Shown piece after piece: positions 12,403 to 26,600 of a stretch of DNA of 64,000 bases. The notes below the pieces were generated by a model that worked only from the letters and a program-made list of their open reading frames with translations, ran no database searches and had not been told where the DNA came from. Within the stretch, counting starts at the first letter, position 1. Every line of letters begins with the position of its first letter. Source of the DNA: Isoperla grammatica (Eukaryota > Arthropoda > Insecta > Plecoptera > Perlodidae). The position numbers and the translations under genes are program-made. The DNA lies in assembly GCA_945910005.1 (NCBI GenBank), contig OX246741.1, forward strand, positions 43,501 through 107,500, given 5' to 3'.

Positions 12403-12677
12403 AGGCGGGTTCACACAAAATGACTAAGACTAACGATTAGTGTTTAAGACTAACGATTTAAGGTTTAACAGGGTTGAAGTATACGATTTATGGCTAAGCG
12501 TTAACAAACTTTTATAGTGATTAGTGTTTAAGAACGAGTGATTAAGAAAGTTGATTTTCGATTGTTGGCATTGTTGAAATACATTTGGGGATGGATGTTT
12601 CCGAGTACGTTGTTTTCCCAAGGCTTAATCACTCTATTGTTAGTCTTAGTCCATAGTCATTCTGTCTGAACGCGCCT
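12403..12677. mobile_element. MITE with TAA duplication
   Basis: This 275-bp element has ends AGGCGGGTTCACACAAAATG and, inverted, AGGCGCGTTCAGACAGAATG, with subterminal GACTAAGACTAAC at both ends. TAA flanks it at 12400-12402 and 12678-12680. It belongs to the same family as the element at 4693-5579. Confidence 0.75.
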
Positions 12678-13930
12678 TAAGCGAGCGCATCCATAACTAC
12701 GAACTTTCTGGTGAAAAGTTTTCAAAGCTAATAAAAACAACAATTAACAACAATACAAGAATGCACATTGCAAACATTTTTCTAATTTCCATAGCTATTA
12801 TACTTCCCGACATTGTTCGACGTCCTGCAGTGTGCGTTGCTAAGATTTTTCGTTGTCATTTTGTCTAGTGTTTACGCCGCGGTCCGCCACCGTTACTAAC
12901 ACAATAGAAATGCAATTCCTGCCTCTAATACGTATCAGATTGCTTTAAAGTTAGTATATTCGTCACCGGACAAAAATTTACTATAAGATAGCCAGCCCAC
13001 ATTTGGCCGTTACTGTGTTTCAGAAAAATATTTTCGAGTAACTTTTGTGTAACTTTACCAGTACTTATCAGATCACCATAAAATTAACATATTCGTGACT
13101 GGAAAAATATTTATAAAAATATGGCTATCTCACATTTTGCTGCCATTTTGTTTCAGAAAAATATTTTACAGTACGGTTAAATTTTGTTAACGATATTTAA
13201 CCGCGCGTTGTAAGACCGGGCTTAAGAGCGAGGTATTGTAGGCTTAAATCTGTTTTTGTGCAGTCTGTATTAGACATTATATTCATTTAATATTGCATAT
13301 TTTGTTGATGTTTCAAAGGCAGCGAGCATGCTGACAGTAACGCGTACTAGGCCTAGTTACCTCAAATTACCATGAAATAAGTAGTGAAATTACTTGACTG
13401 TTTCATTCGGAATTTTGTAGTTGGTTATTTTATGGTGATTCTATTAAATGTAATGAGATTACTGGCTCGTTACTGAAAAAATTAATTTCGTTACAGTAAA
13501 GCGTTAGGCTTAGGCCTACTTCCGTTTATTTATTTTATTTGCGACTTGTACAGAGTACAAATATTGGTACACAAACTACAAATATAGATAGGCTCTACTA
13601 TACAGTATACACACAAAATAAAATATACATACTAGGTAAGTTACTACCCAGCTCTGACCGCCACCAATTTGATGACAGCTGCAGTTGGCAACATGTCCAG
13701 GCAAATAGGTCTAGCCTATATAGAATCACCAACTCCCTCAGTACCAGTATCAGGACAAATGGACATAGGCCTAGGGCTAGCCAGGACACAGATAAAAAAA
13801 AACAGAACTCAAGCCAGTGGCACAACAAGGGAGTTTCTACACACTTCTACTAGGCCTAGGCCTAGGCCTAGGCCTACTACTACTACTAGGCCTACTACTA
13901 GACAGTTTCTATCAGGGTCATGAGATCACT
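12678..13930. other. no gene recognised
   Basis: This stretch lies between the MITE and the inverted-repeat-bounded satellite. There is a small CpG-rich patch at about 12870-12895 and a run of CCTAGG/TAGGCC words plus TACTACTAC at 13853-13905. I found no exon that fits a neighbouring gene. Confidence 0.45.
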
Positions 13931-14230
13931 ACCCTCCCCCCACCACGACTGTGAAGACCGCTACGAATTTCAACCAGTTTTTATAGCATTGTGAAGGCGG
14001 CGCTCAGGCTGAGCGCGCAGCACCAACCTAATGAAATCCGCTAGATAAAATAATGCTTCATTACTTCCCAGGATGTGCTAATAACGTATCCAGATAACAA
14101 AGTTTATTTATTTCAGTACCATATTTAATTACGTATTCCATTACGAACAGGACCACGATTTTAAAGCTAAACTCATAAACACAATGTAACTACGTCGCAA
14201 CTGAACTTATACTGGACAATACACACATGA

Positions 14231-17200
14231 TCTTCTGGAAAATTCTGTGACAGTTCTAATTACGTAATCCGTAATCCGATACCAAACAATAAAACGTATA
14301 TTGGTCGCACCCGAATGATGTCATACAGCAAGACCATACACACAATCTCTGATGAAAATTAGTGACCTCGCCCCCTTGGGTTACAATCTGTGACGGTTTT
14401 AATTACGTAATCCGTAAAGAAGGGCGCATATTGATTAAAACCCGTATCTGGACTAATCTAAACTCGATGTAGGTACTAAAATACTTTAATATTATTAAGA
14501 AAGACTATGTTAACCGATTGCAATGTAGGTACAAGCTCTACAATTTATACTTTTTAAGATAATCGGGAATTAATCCAGGAATATGCCCCATAAACAATGA
14601 TTTTGATTAATTGATCGTTGCGATACCAAACAAACAGATGTTTAGTGTTCGAACCCACATGATGTCATAGAACAAGGTCACACACACAATCTCTGATGAA
14701 AATTAGTGACCTCACCCCCTTGGGTTACAATCTGTGACGGTTATAATTACGTAATCCGTAAAGAAGGACGCCTATTGATTAAAACCCGTATCTGGACTAA
14801 TCTAAACTCGATGTAAATACTAAAATACTTTAATATTATTAAGAAAGACTATGTTAACCGATTGCAATGTAGGTACAAGCTCTACAATTTATACTTTTTA
14901 AGATAATCGGGAATTAATCCGGGAATATGCCCCATAAACAATGGTTTTGATTAATTGACTGCGCGATACCAAAAAAACACATGTATATTGTTCGCACCCA
15001 CATGATGTGGTAGAGCTAGACCATACACACAATCTCTGCTGACATTTAGTGACCTCGCCCCCTTGGGTTACAATCTGTGACGGTTTTAATTACGTAATCC
15101 GTAAAGCATGACGCCGTTTGATTAAAACCCGTATCTGGACTAATCTAAACTCAATGTAGGTACTAAAATACTTTAATATCATTAAAAAAGACTATGTTAA
15201 CCGATTGCAATGTAGCCACAAACTCTACGATTTGTACTTTTTAAGATAATCGGGAATTAATCCGTCAATAAGCCCCATAAACAATGGTTTTGATTAATTG
15301 ACTGCGCGATACCAAACAAACACATGTATATTGTTCGCACCCACATAATGTGGTAGAGCTAGACCATACACACAATCTCTGATGACATTTAGTGACCTCG
15401 CCCCCTTGGGTTACAATCTGTGACGGTTTTAATTACGTAATCCGTAAAGAATGACGCCGTTTGATTAAAACCCGTATCTGGACTAATCTAAACTCAATGT
15501 AGGTATCAAAATACTTTAATATTATAAAGAAAGACTATGTTAACCGATTGCAATGTAGCCACAAAGTCTACAATTTGTTCTTTTGAAGATAATCGGGAAT
15601 TAATCCGGAAATATGCCCCATAAACAATGATTTTGATTAATTGACTGCCCGATAGCAAACAAACACATGTATATTGTTCGCACCCACATGATGTGGTAGA
15701 GCTAAACCATACACACCATCTCTGATGACATTTAGTGACCTCGCCCCCTTGGGTTACAATCTGTGACGGTTTTAATTACGTAATCCGTAAAGAATGGCGC
15801 CGTTTGATTAAAACCCGTATCTGGACTAATCTATACTCAATGTTGGTACTTAAATACTTTAATTGAAAAAGAAAGACTATGTTAACCGATTGCAATGTAG
15901 CTACAAAGTCTACAATTTGTACTTTTGAAGATAATCGGGAATTAATCCGCAAATATGCCCCATAAACAATGATTTTGATTAATTGACTGCGCGATAGCAA
16001 ACAAACACATGTATATTGTTCGCACCCACATGATGTGGTAGAGCTAGACCATACACACCATCTCTGATGACATTAAGTGACCTCGCCCCCTTGGGTTACA
16101 ATCTGTGACGGTTTTAATTACGTAATCCGTAAAGAATGACGCCGTTTGATTAAAACCCGTATCTGGACTAATCTAAACTCAATGTAGGTACTAAAATACT
16201 TTAATATTATAAAGGAAGACTATGTTAACCGATTGCAATGTAGCCACAAACTCTACAATTTGTACTTTGTAAGATAATCGGGATTAATCCGTCAATAAGC
16301 CCCATAAACAATGATTTTAATTAATTGATCGTTGCAATATCAAACAATAAGATGTATATTGTTCGCAGCCACATGATATCATAGAGCTAGACCATACACA
16401 CAATCTCTGATTGAAATTAGTGACCTCGCCCCCTTGGGTAACAATCTGTGACGGTTTTAATTACGTAATCCGTTAAGAATGACGCCGTTTGATTAAAACC
16501 CGTATCTGGACTAATCTAAACTCAATGTTGGTACTAAAATACTTTAATTTGAAAAAGAAAGACTATGTTAACCGATTGCAATGTAGCCACAAACTCTACA
16601 ATTTGTACTTTTGAAGATAATCGGGAATTAATCCGGAAATATGCCCCATAAACAATGATTTTGATTAATTGACTGCGCGATAGCAAACAAACACATGTAT
16701 ATTGTTCGCACCCACATGATGTGGTAGAGCTAGACCATACACACCATCTCTGATGACATTTAGTGACCTCGCCCCCTTGGGTTACAATCTGTGACGGTTT
16801 TAATTACGTAATCCGTAAAGAATGACGCCGTTTGATTAAAACCCGTATCTGGACTAATCTAAACTCAATGTAGGTATCAAAATACTTTAATATTATAAAG
16901 AAAGACTATGTTAACCGATTGCAATGTAGCCACAAACTCTACAATTTGTACTTTTTAAGATAATCGGGAATTAATCCGTCAATAAGCCCCATAAACAATG
17001 ATTTTGATTAATTGATCGTTGCGATGCCAAACAATAAGATGTATATTGTTCGCACCCACATGATGTGGTAGAGCAAGACCAGACACACAATCTCTGATTG
17101 AAATAAGTGACCTCGCCCCCTTGGGTTACAATCTGTGACGGTTTTAATTACGTAATCGGTTAACAAAGACACCCATTGATTAAAACCCGTATCTGGACTT

Positions 17201-20200
17201 ATCTAAACTCAATGTAGGTATCAAAATACTTTGATATTATAAAGAAAAGCTATGTTAACCGATTGCGATGTAGCCACAAACTCTACAATTTGTACTTTTT
17301 AAGATAATCGGGAATTAATCCGTCAATAAGCCCCATAAACAATGATTTTGATTAATTGATCGTTGCGATACCAAACAATAAGATGTATATTGTTCGCAGC
17401 CACATGATATCATAGAGCTAGACCATACACACAATCTCTGATGACATTTAGTGACCTCGCCCCCTTGGGTTACAATCTGTGACGGTTTTAATTACGTAAT
17501 CCGTAAACAAAGACACCCATTGATTAAAACCCGTATCTGGACTTATCTAAACTCAATGTAGGTACTAAAATACTTTAATATTATAAAGAAAAGCTATGTT
17601 AACCGATTGCAATGTAGCCACAAACTCTACAATTTGTACTTTTTAAGATAATCGGGAATTAATCCGGAAATATGCCCCATAAACAATGAATTTGATTAAT
17701 TGATCGTTGCGATACCAAACAATAAGATGTATATTGTTCGCAGCCACATGATATCATAGAGCTAGACCATACACACAATCTCTGATGACATTTAGTGACC
17801 TCGCCCCCTTGGGTTACAATCTGTGACGGTTTTAATTACGTAATCCGTTAACAAAGACACCCATTGATTAAAACCCGTATCTGGACTTATCTAAACTCAA
17901 TGTAGGTATCAAAATACTTTAATTTGATAAAGAAAGACTATGTTAACCGATTGCAATGTAGCCACAAACTCTACAATTTTCACTTTTTAAGATAATCGGG
18001 AATTAATCCGGAAATATGCCCCATAAACAATGAATTTGATTAATTGATCGTTGCGATACCAAACAATAAGATGTATATTGTTCGCAGCCACATGATATCA
18101 TAGAGCTAGACCATACACACAATCTCTGATGACAATTAGTGACCTCGCCCCCTTGGGTTACAATCTGTGACGGTTTTAATTACGTAATCCGTGAACAAAG
18201 ACACCCATTGATTAAAACCCGTATCTGGACTTATCTAAACTCAATGTAGGTATCAAAATACTTTAATATTATCAAGAAAGACTATGTTACCCGTTTGCAA
18301 TGTAGCCACAAACTCTACAATTTGTACTTTTTAAGATAATCGGGAATTAATCCGGAAATATGCCCCATAAACAATGAATTTGATTAATTGATCGTTGCGA
18401 TACCAAACAATAAGATGTATATTGTTCGCAGCCACATGATATCATAGAGCTAGACCATACACACAATCTCTGATTGAAATTAGTGACCTCGCCGCCTTGG
18501 GAAACAATCTGTGACGGTTTTAATTACGTAATCCGTTAAGAATGACGCCGTTTGATTAAAACCCGTATCTGGACTAATCTAAACTCAATGTTGGTACTAA
18601 AATACTTTAATTTGAAAAAGAAAGACTATGTTAACCGATTGCAATGTAGCCACAAACTCTACAATTTGTACTTTTGAAGATAATCGGGAATTAATCCGGA
18701 AATATGCCCCATAAACAATGATTTTGATTAATTGATCGTTGCGATACCAAACAATAAGATGTATATTGTTCGCAGCCACATGATATCATAGAGCTAGACC
18801 ATACACACAATCTCTGATTGAAATTAGTGACCTCGCCGCCTTGGGAAACAATCTGTGACGGTTTTAATTACGTAATCCGTTAACAAAGACACCCATTGAT
18901 TAAAACCCGTATCTGGACTTATCTAAACTCAATGTAGGTATCAAAATACTTTGATATTATAAAGAAAAGCTATGTTAACCGATTGCGATGTAGCCACAAA
19001 CTCTACAATTTGTACTTTTTAAGATAATCGGGAATTAATCCGTCAATAAGCCCCATAAACAATGATTTTGATTAATTGATCGTTGCGATACCAAACAATA
19101 AGATGTATATTGTTCGCAGCCACATGATATCATAGAGCTAGACCATACACACAATCTCTGATGACATTTAGTGACCTCGCCCCCTTGGGTTACAATCTGT
19201 GACGGTTTTAATTACGTAATCCGTAAACAAAGACACCCATTGATTAAAACCCGTATCTGGACTTATCTAAACTCAATGTAGGTACTAAAATACTTTAATA
19301 TTATAAAGAAAAGCTATGTTAACCGATTGCGATGTAGCCACAAACTCTACAATTTGTACTTTTTAAGATAATCGGGAATTAATCCGTCAATAAGCCCCAT
19401 AAACAATGATTTTGATTAATTGATCATTGCGATACAAAACAAACAAATGTATATTGTTCGCACCCACATGATATCATAGAGCTAGACCATACACACAATC
19501 TCTGATTGAAATTAGTGACCTCGCCCCCTTGGGAAACAATCTGTGACGGTTTTAATTACGTAATCCGTTAAGAATGACGCCGTTTGATTAAAACCCGTAT
19601 CTGGACTAATCTAAACTCAATGTTGGTACTAAAATACTTTAATTTGAAAAAGAAAGACTATGTTAACCGATTGCAATGTAGCCACAAACTCTACAATTTG
19701 TACTTTTGAAGATAATCGGGAATTAATCCGGAAATATGCCCCATAAACAATGATTTTGATTAATTGATCGTTGCGATACCAAACAATAAGATGTATATTG
19801 TTCGCAGCCACATGATATCATAGAGCTAGACCATACACACAATCTCTGGTGACATTTAGTGACCTCGCCCCCTTGGGTTACAATCTGTGACGGTTTTAAT
19901 TACGTAATCCGTAAACAAAGACACCCATTGATTAAAACCCGTATCTGGACTAATCTTAACTCAATGTAGGTATCAAAATACTTTGATATTATAAAGAAAA
20001 GCTATGTTAACCGATTGCGATGTAGCCACAAACTCTACAATTTGTACTTTTTAAGATAATCGGGAATTAATCCGTCAAAAAGCCCCATAAACAATGATTT
20101 TGATTAATTGATCGTTGCGATACCAAACAATAAGATGTATATTGTTCGCAGCCACATGATATCATAGAGCTAGACCATACACACAATCTCTGATGACATT

Positions 20201-20610
20201 TAGTGACCTCGCCCCCTTGGGTTACAATCTGTGACGGTTTTAATTACGTAATCCGTAAACAAAGACACCCATTGATTAAAACCCGTATCTGGACTTATCT
20301 AAACTCAATGTAGGTACTAAAATACTTTAATATTATAAAGAAAAGCTATGTTAACCGATTGCGATGTAGCCACAAACTCTACAATTTGTACTTTTTAAGA
20401 TAATCGGGAATTAATCCGGAAATATGCCCCATAAACAATGATTTTGATTAATTGATCGTTGCGATACCAAACAATAAGATGTATATTGTTCGCAGCCACA
20501 TGATATCATAGAGCTAGACCATACACACAATCTCTGGTGACATTTAGTGACCTCGCCCCCTTGGGTTACAATCTGTGACGGTTTTAATTACGTAATCCGT
20601 AAACAAAGAC
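14231..20610 (+). repeat. 343-bp satellite array, left arm (about 18.6 monomers)
   Basis: The marker GTGACGGTTTTAATTACGTA recurs every 342-344 bp (14390, 14734, 15077, 15420, 15763 and onwards). Every monomer has CGGGAATTAATCCG, CCCCATAAACAATG, GACCTCGCCCCCTTGGG and CCCGTATCTGGAC. Monomers fall into subtypes, and blocks of three repeat with a 1032-bp step (18.5-19.5 kb against 19.5-20.5 kb). More degenerate partial monomers extend left to about 14050. Short frames through it are not genes. Confidence 0.95.
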
Positions 20611-23600
20611 TTATTGTTTGGTATCGCAACGATCAATTAATCAAAATCATTGTTTATGGGGCATATTTCCGGATTAATTCCCGATTATCTTCAAAAGTAC
20701 AAATTGTAGAGTTTGTGGCTACATTGCAATCGGTTAACATAGTCTTTCTTTATAATATTAAAGTATTTTGATACCTATATTGAGTTTAGATTAGTCCAGA
20801 TACGGGTTTTAATCAAACGGCGTCATTCTTTACGGATTACGTAATTAAAACCGTCACAGATTGTAACCCAAGGGGGCGAGGTCACTAAATGTCATCAGAG
20901 ATTGTGTGTATGGTCTAGCTCTACCACATCATGTGGGTGCGAACAATATACATGTGTTTGTTTGCTATCGCGCAGTCAATTAATCAAAATCATTGTTTAT
21001 GGGGCATATTTCCGGATTAATTCCCGATTATCTTCAAAAGTACAAATTGTAGAGTTTGTGGCTACATTGCAATCGGTTAACATAGTCTTTCTTTTTCAAA
21101 TTAAAGTATTTTAGTACCAACATTGAGTTTAGATTAGTCCGGATACGGGTTTTAATCAATGGGTGTCTTTGTTAACGGATTACGTAATTAAAACCGTCAC
21201 AGATTGTAACCAAAGGGGGCGAGTTCCCTAAATGTCATCAGAGATTGTGTGTATGGTCTTGCTCTGTGATATCATGTTGCTGCGAATAATATACATCTAA
21301 TTGTTTGGTATCGCAATGATCAATTAATCAAAATCATTGTTTATGGGGCATATTTTCGGATTAATTCCCGATTATCTTAAAAAGTACAAATTGTAGAGTT
21401 TGTGGCTACATTGCAATCGGTTAACATAGTCTTTCTTGATAATATTAAAGTATTTTGATACCTACATTGAGTTTAGATAAGTCCAGATACGGGTTTTAAT
21501 CAATGGGTGTCTTTGTTAACGGATTACGTAATTAAAACCGTCACAGATTGTAACCCAAGGGGGCGAGGTCACTTATTTCAATCAGAGATTGTGTGTCTGG
21601 TCTTGCTCTACCACATCATGTGGGTGCGAACAATATACATCTTATTGTTTGGCATCGCAACGATCAATTAATCAAAATCATTGTTTATGGGGCATATTGA
21701 CGGATTAATTCCCAATTATCTTAAAAAGTACAAATTGTAGAGTTTGTGGCTACATTGCAATCGGTTAACATAGTCTTTCTTTATAATATCAAAGTATTTT
21801 GATACCTACATTGAGTTTAGATTAGTCCAGATACGGGTTTTAATCAATGGGTGTCTTTGTTTACGGATTACGTAATTAAAACCGTCACAGATTGTAACCC
21901 AAGGGGGCGAGGTCAGTAAATGTCATCAGAGATTGTGTGTATGGTCTAGCTCTATGATATCATGTGGCTGCGAACAATATACGTCTTATTGTTTGGTATC
22001 GCAACGATCAATTAATCAAAATCATTGTTTATGGGGCATATTCACGGATTAATTCCCAATTATCTTAAAAAGTACAAATTGTAGAGTTTGTGTCTACATT
22101 GCAATCGGTTAACATAGTCTTTCTTTATAATATCAAAGTATTTTGATACCTACATTGAGTTTAGATAAGTCCAGATACGGGTTTTAATCAATGGGTGTCT
22201 TTGTTTATGGATTACGTAATTAAAACCGTCACAGATTGTAACCCAAGGGGGCGAGGTCACTAAATGTCATCAGAGATTGTGTGTATGGTCTAGCTCTATG
22301 ATATCATGTGGGTGCGAACAATATACATTTGTTTGTTTTGTATCGCAATGATCAATTAATCAAAATCATTGTTTATGGGGCTTATTGACGGATTAATTCC
22401 CGATTATCTTAAAAAGTACAAATTGTAGAGTTTGTTGCTACATCGCAATCGGTTAACATAGCTTTTCTTTATAATATTAAAGTATTTTAGTACCTACATT
22501 GAGTTTAGATAAGTCCAGATACGGGTTTTAATCAATGGGTGTCTTTGTTTACGGATTACGTAATTAAAACCGTCACAGATTGTAACCCAAGGGGGCGAGG
22601 TCACTAAATGTCATCAGAGATTGTGTGTATGGTCTAGCTCTATGATATCATGTGGCTGCGAACAATATACATCTTATTGTTTGGTATCGCAACGATCAAT
22701 TAATGAAAATCATTGTTTATGGGGCTTATTGACGGATTAATTCCCGATTATCTTAAAAAGTACAAATTGTAGAGTTTCTGGCTACATCGCAATCGGTTAA
22801 CATAGCTTTTCTTTATAATATCAAAGTATTTTGATACCTACATTGAGTTAAGATTAGTCCAGATACGGGTTTTAATCAATGGGTGTCTTTGTTTACGGAT
22901 TACGTAATTAAAACCGTCACAGATTGTAACCCAAGGGGGCGAGGTCACTAAATGTCATCAGAGATTGTGTGTATGGTCTAGCTCTATGATATCATGTGGC
23001 TGCGAACAATATACATCTAATTGTTTGGTATCGCAATGATCAATTAATCAAAATCATTGTTTATGGGGCATATTTCCGGATTAATTCCCGATTATCTTAA
23101 AAAGTACAAATTGTAGAGTTTGTGACAACATTGCAATCGGTTAACATAGTCTTTCTTGATAATATTAAAGTATTTTAGTTCCTACATTGAGTTTAGATAA
23201 GTCCAGATACGGGTTTTAATCAATGGGTGTCTTTGTTTACGGATTACGTAATTAAAACCGTCACAGATTGTAACCCAAGGGGGCGAGGTCACTAAATGTC
23301 ATCAGAGATTGTGTGTATGGTCTAGCTCTATGACATCATGTGGCTGCGAACAATATACATCTTATTGTTTGGTATCGCAACGATCAATTAATCAAAATCA
23401 TTGTTTATGGGGCTTATTGACGGATTAATTCCCGATTATCTTAAAAAGTACAAATTGTAGAGTTTGTGGCTACATTGCAATCGGTTAACATAGTCTTTCT
23501 TTATAATATCAAAGTATTTTGATACCTACATTGAGTTTAGATTAGTCCAGATACGGGTTTTAATCAATGGGTGTCTTTGTTTACGGATTACGTAATTAAA

Positions 23601-26600
23601 ACCGTCACAGATTGTAACCCAAGGGGGCGAGGTCAGTAAATGTCATCAGAGATTGTGTGTATGGTCTAGCTCTATGATATCATGTGGCTGCGAACAATAT
23701 ACGTCTTATTGTTTGGTATCGCAACGATCAATTAATCAAAATCATTGTTTATGGGGCATATTCACGGATTAATTCCCAATTATCTTAAAAAGTACAAATT
23801 GTAGAGTTTGTGTCTACATTGCAATCGGTTAACATAGTCTTTCTTTATAATATCAAAGTATTTTGATACCTACATTGAGTTTAGATAAGTCCAGATACGG
23901 GTTTTAATCAATGGGTGTCTTTGTTTATGGATTACGTAATTAAAACCGTCACAGATTGTAACCCAAGGGGGCGAGGTCACTAAATGTCATCAGAGATTGT
24001 GTGTATGGTCTAGCTCTATGATATCATGTGGGTGCGAACAATATACATTTGTTTGTTTTGTATCGCAATGATCAATTAATCAAAATCATTGTTTATGGGG
24101 CTTATTGACGGATTAATTCCCGATTATCTTAAAAAGTACAAATTGTAGAGTTTGTTGCTACATCGCAATCGGTTAACATAGCTTTTCTTTATAATATTAA
24201 AGTATTTTAGTACCTACATTGAGTTTAGATAAGTCCAGATACGGGTTTTAATCAATGGGTGTCTTTGTTTACGGATTACGTAATTAAAACCGTCACAGAT
24301 TGTAACCCAAGGGGGCGAGGTCACTAAATGTCATCAGAGATTGTGTGTATGGTCTAGCTCTATGATATCATGTGGCTGCGAACAATATACATCTTATTGT
24401 TTGGTATCGCAACGATCAATTAATGAAAATCATTGTTTATGGGGCTTATTGACGGATTAATTCCCGATTATCTTAAAAAGTACAAATTGTAGAGTTTCTG
24501 GCTACATCGCAATCGGTTAACATAGCTTTTCTTTATAATATCAAAGTATTTTGATACCTACATTGAGTTAAGATTAGTCCAGATACGGGTTTTAATCAAT
24601 GGGTGTCTTTGTTTACGGATTACGTAATTAAAACCGTCACAGATTGTAACCCAAGGGGGCGAGGTCACTAAATGTCATCAGAGATTGTGTGTATGGTCTA
24701 GCTCTATGATATCATGTGGCTGCGAACAATATACATCTAATTGTTTGGTATCGCAATGATCAATTAATCAAAATCATTGTTTATGGGGCATATTTCCGGA
24801 TTAATTCCCGATTATCTTAAAAAGATCAAATTGTAGAGTTTGTGACAACATTTCAATCGGTTAACATAGTCTTTCTTGATAATATTAAAGTATTTTAGTT
24901 CCTACATTGAGTTTAGATAAGTCCAGATACGGGTTTTAATCAATGGGTGTCTTTGTTTACGGATTACGTAATTAAAACCGTCACAGATTGTAACCCAAGG
25001 GGGCGAGGTCACTAAATGTCATCAGAGATTGTGTGTATGGTCTAGCTCTATGACATCATGTGGCTGCGAACAATATACATCTTATTGTTTGGTATCGCAA
25101 CGATCAATTAATCAAAATCATTGTTTATGGGGCTTATTGACGGATTAATTCCCGATTATCTTAAAAAGTACAAATTGTAGAGTTTGTGGCTACATTGCAA
25201 TCGGTTAACATAGTCTTTCTTGATAATATTAAAGTATTTTAGTTCCTACATTGAGTTTAGATAAGTCCAGATACGGGTTTTAATCAATGGGTGTCTTTGT
25301 TTACGGATTACGTAATTAAAACCGTCACAGATTGTAACCCAAGGGGGCGAGGTCACTAAATGTCATCAGAGATTGTGTGTATGGTCTAGCTCTATGACAT
25401 CATGTGGCTGCGAACAATATACATCTTATTGTTTGGTATCGCAACGATCAATTAATCAAAATCATTGTTTATGGGGCTTATTGACGGATTAATTCCCGAT
25501 TATCTTAAAAAGTACAAATTGTAGAGTTTGTGACTACATTGCAATCGGTTAACATAGTCTTTCTTGATAATATTAAAGTATTTTAGTTCCTACATTGAGT
25601 TTAGATAAGTCCAGATACGGGTTTTAATCAATGGGTGTCTTTGTTTACGGAATACGTAATTAAAACCGTCACAGATTGTAACCCAAGGGGGCGAGGTCAC
25701 TAAATGTCATCAGAGATTGTGTGTATGGTCTAGCTCTATGACATCATGTGGCTGCGAACAATATACATCTTATTGTTTGGTATCGCAACGATCAATTAAT
25801 CAAAATCATTGTTTATGGGGCTTATTGACGGATTAATTCCCGATTATCTTAAAAAGTACAAATTGTAGAGTTTGTGGCTACATTGCAATCGGTTAACATA
25901 GTCTTTCTTGATAATATTAAAGTATTTTAGTTCCTACATTGAGTTTAGATAAGTCCAGATACGGGTTTTAATCAATGGGTGTCTTTGTTTACGGATTACG
26001 TAATTAAAACCGTCACAGATTGTAACCCAAGGGGGCGAGGTCACTAAATGTCATCAGAGATTGTGTGTATGGTCTAGCTCTATGACATCATGTGGCTGCG
26101 AACAATATACATCTTATTGTTTGGTATCGCAACGATCAATTAATCAAAATCATTGTTTATGGGGCTTATTGACGGATTAATTCCCGATTATCTTAAAAAG
26201 TACAAATTGTAGAGTTTGTGGCTACATTGCAATCGGTTAACATAGTCTTTCTTTATAATATCAAAGTATTTTGATACCTACATTGAGTTTAGATAAGTCC
26301 AGATACGGGTTTTAATCAATGGGTGTCTTTGTTAACGGATTACGTAATTAAAACCGTCACAGATTGTAACCAAAGGGGGCGAGGTCCCTAAATGTCATCA
26401 GAGATTGTGTGTATGGTCTTGCTCTGTGATATCATGTGGCTGCGAACAATATACATCTAATTGTTTGGTATCGCAATGATCAATTAATCAAAATCATTGT
26501 TTATGGGGCATATTTCCGGATTAATTCACGATTATCTTAAAAAGTACAAATTGTAGAGTTTGTGGCTACATCGCAATCGGTTAACATAGTCTTTCTTGAT

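Noticed and set aside
12811..12900. First exon of DHODH at the CpG-rich patch
   Set aside because: The only ATG-to-GT unit there ends in phase 1, whereas the 11729 acceptor needs phase 0.
15776..21114. Repeated 60-74-codon frames (LIKIIVYGAYFRINSRLSSK-like) in the satellite
   Set aside because: They arise because each monomer happens to be open for about 180 bases. They shift or vanish with monomer variants and show no start or domain.
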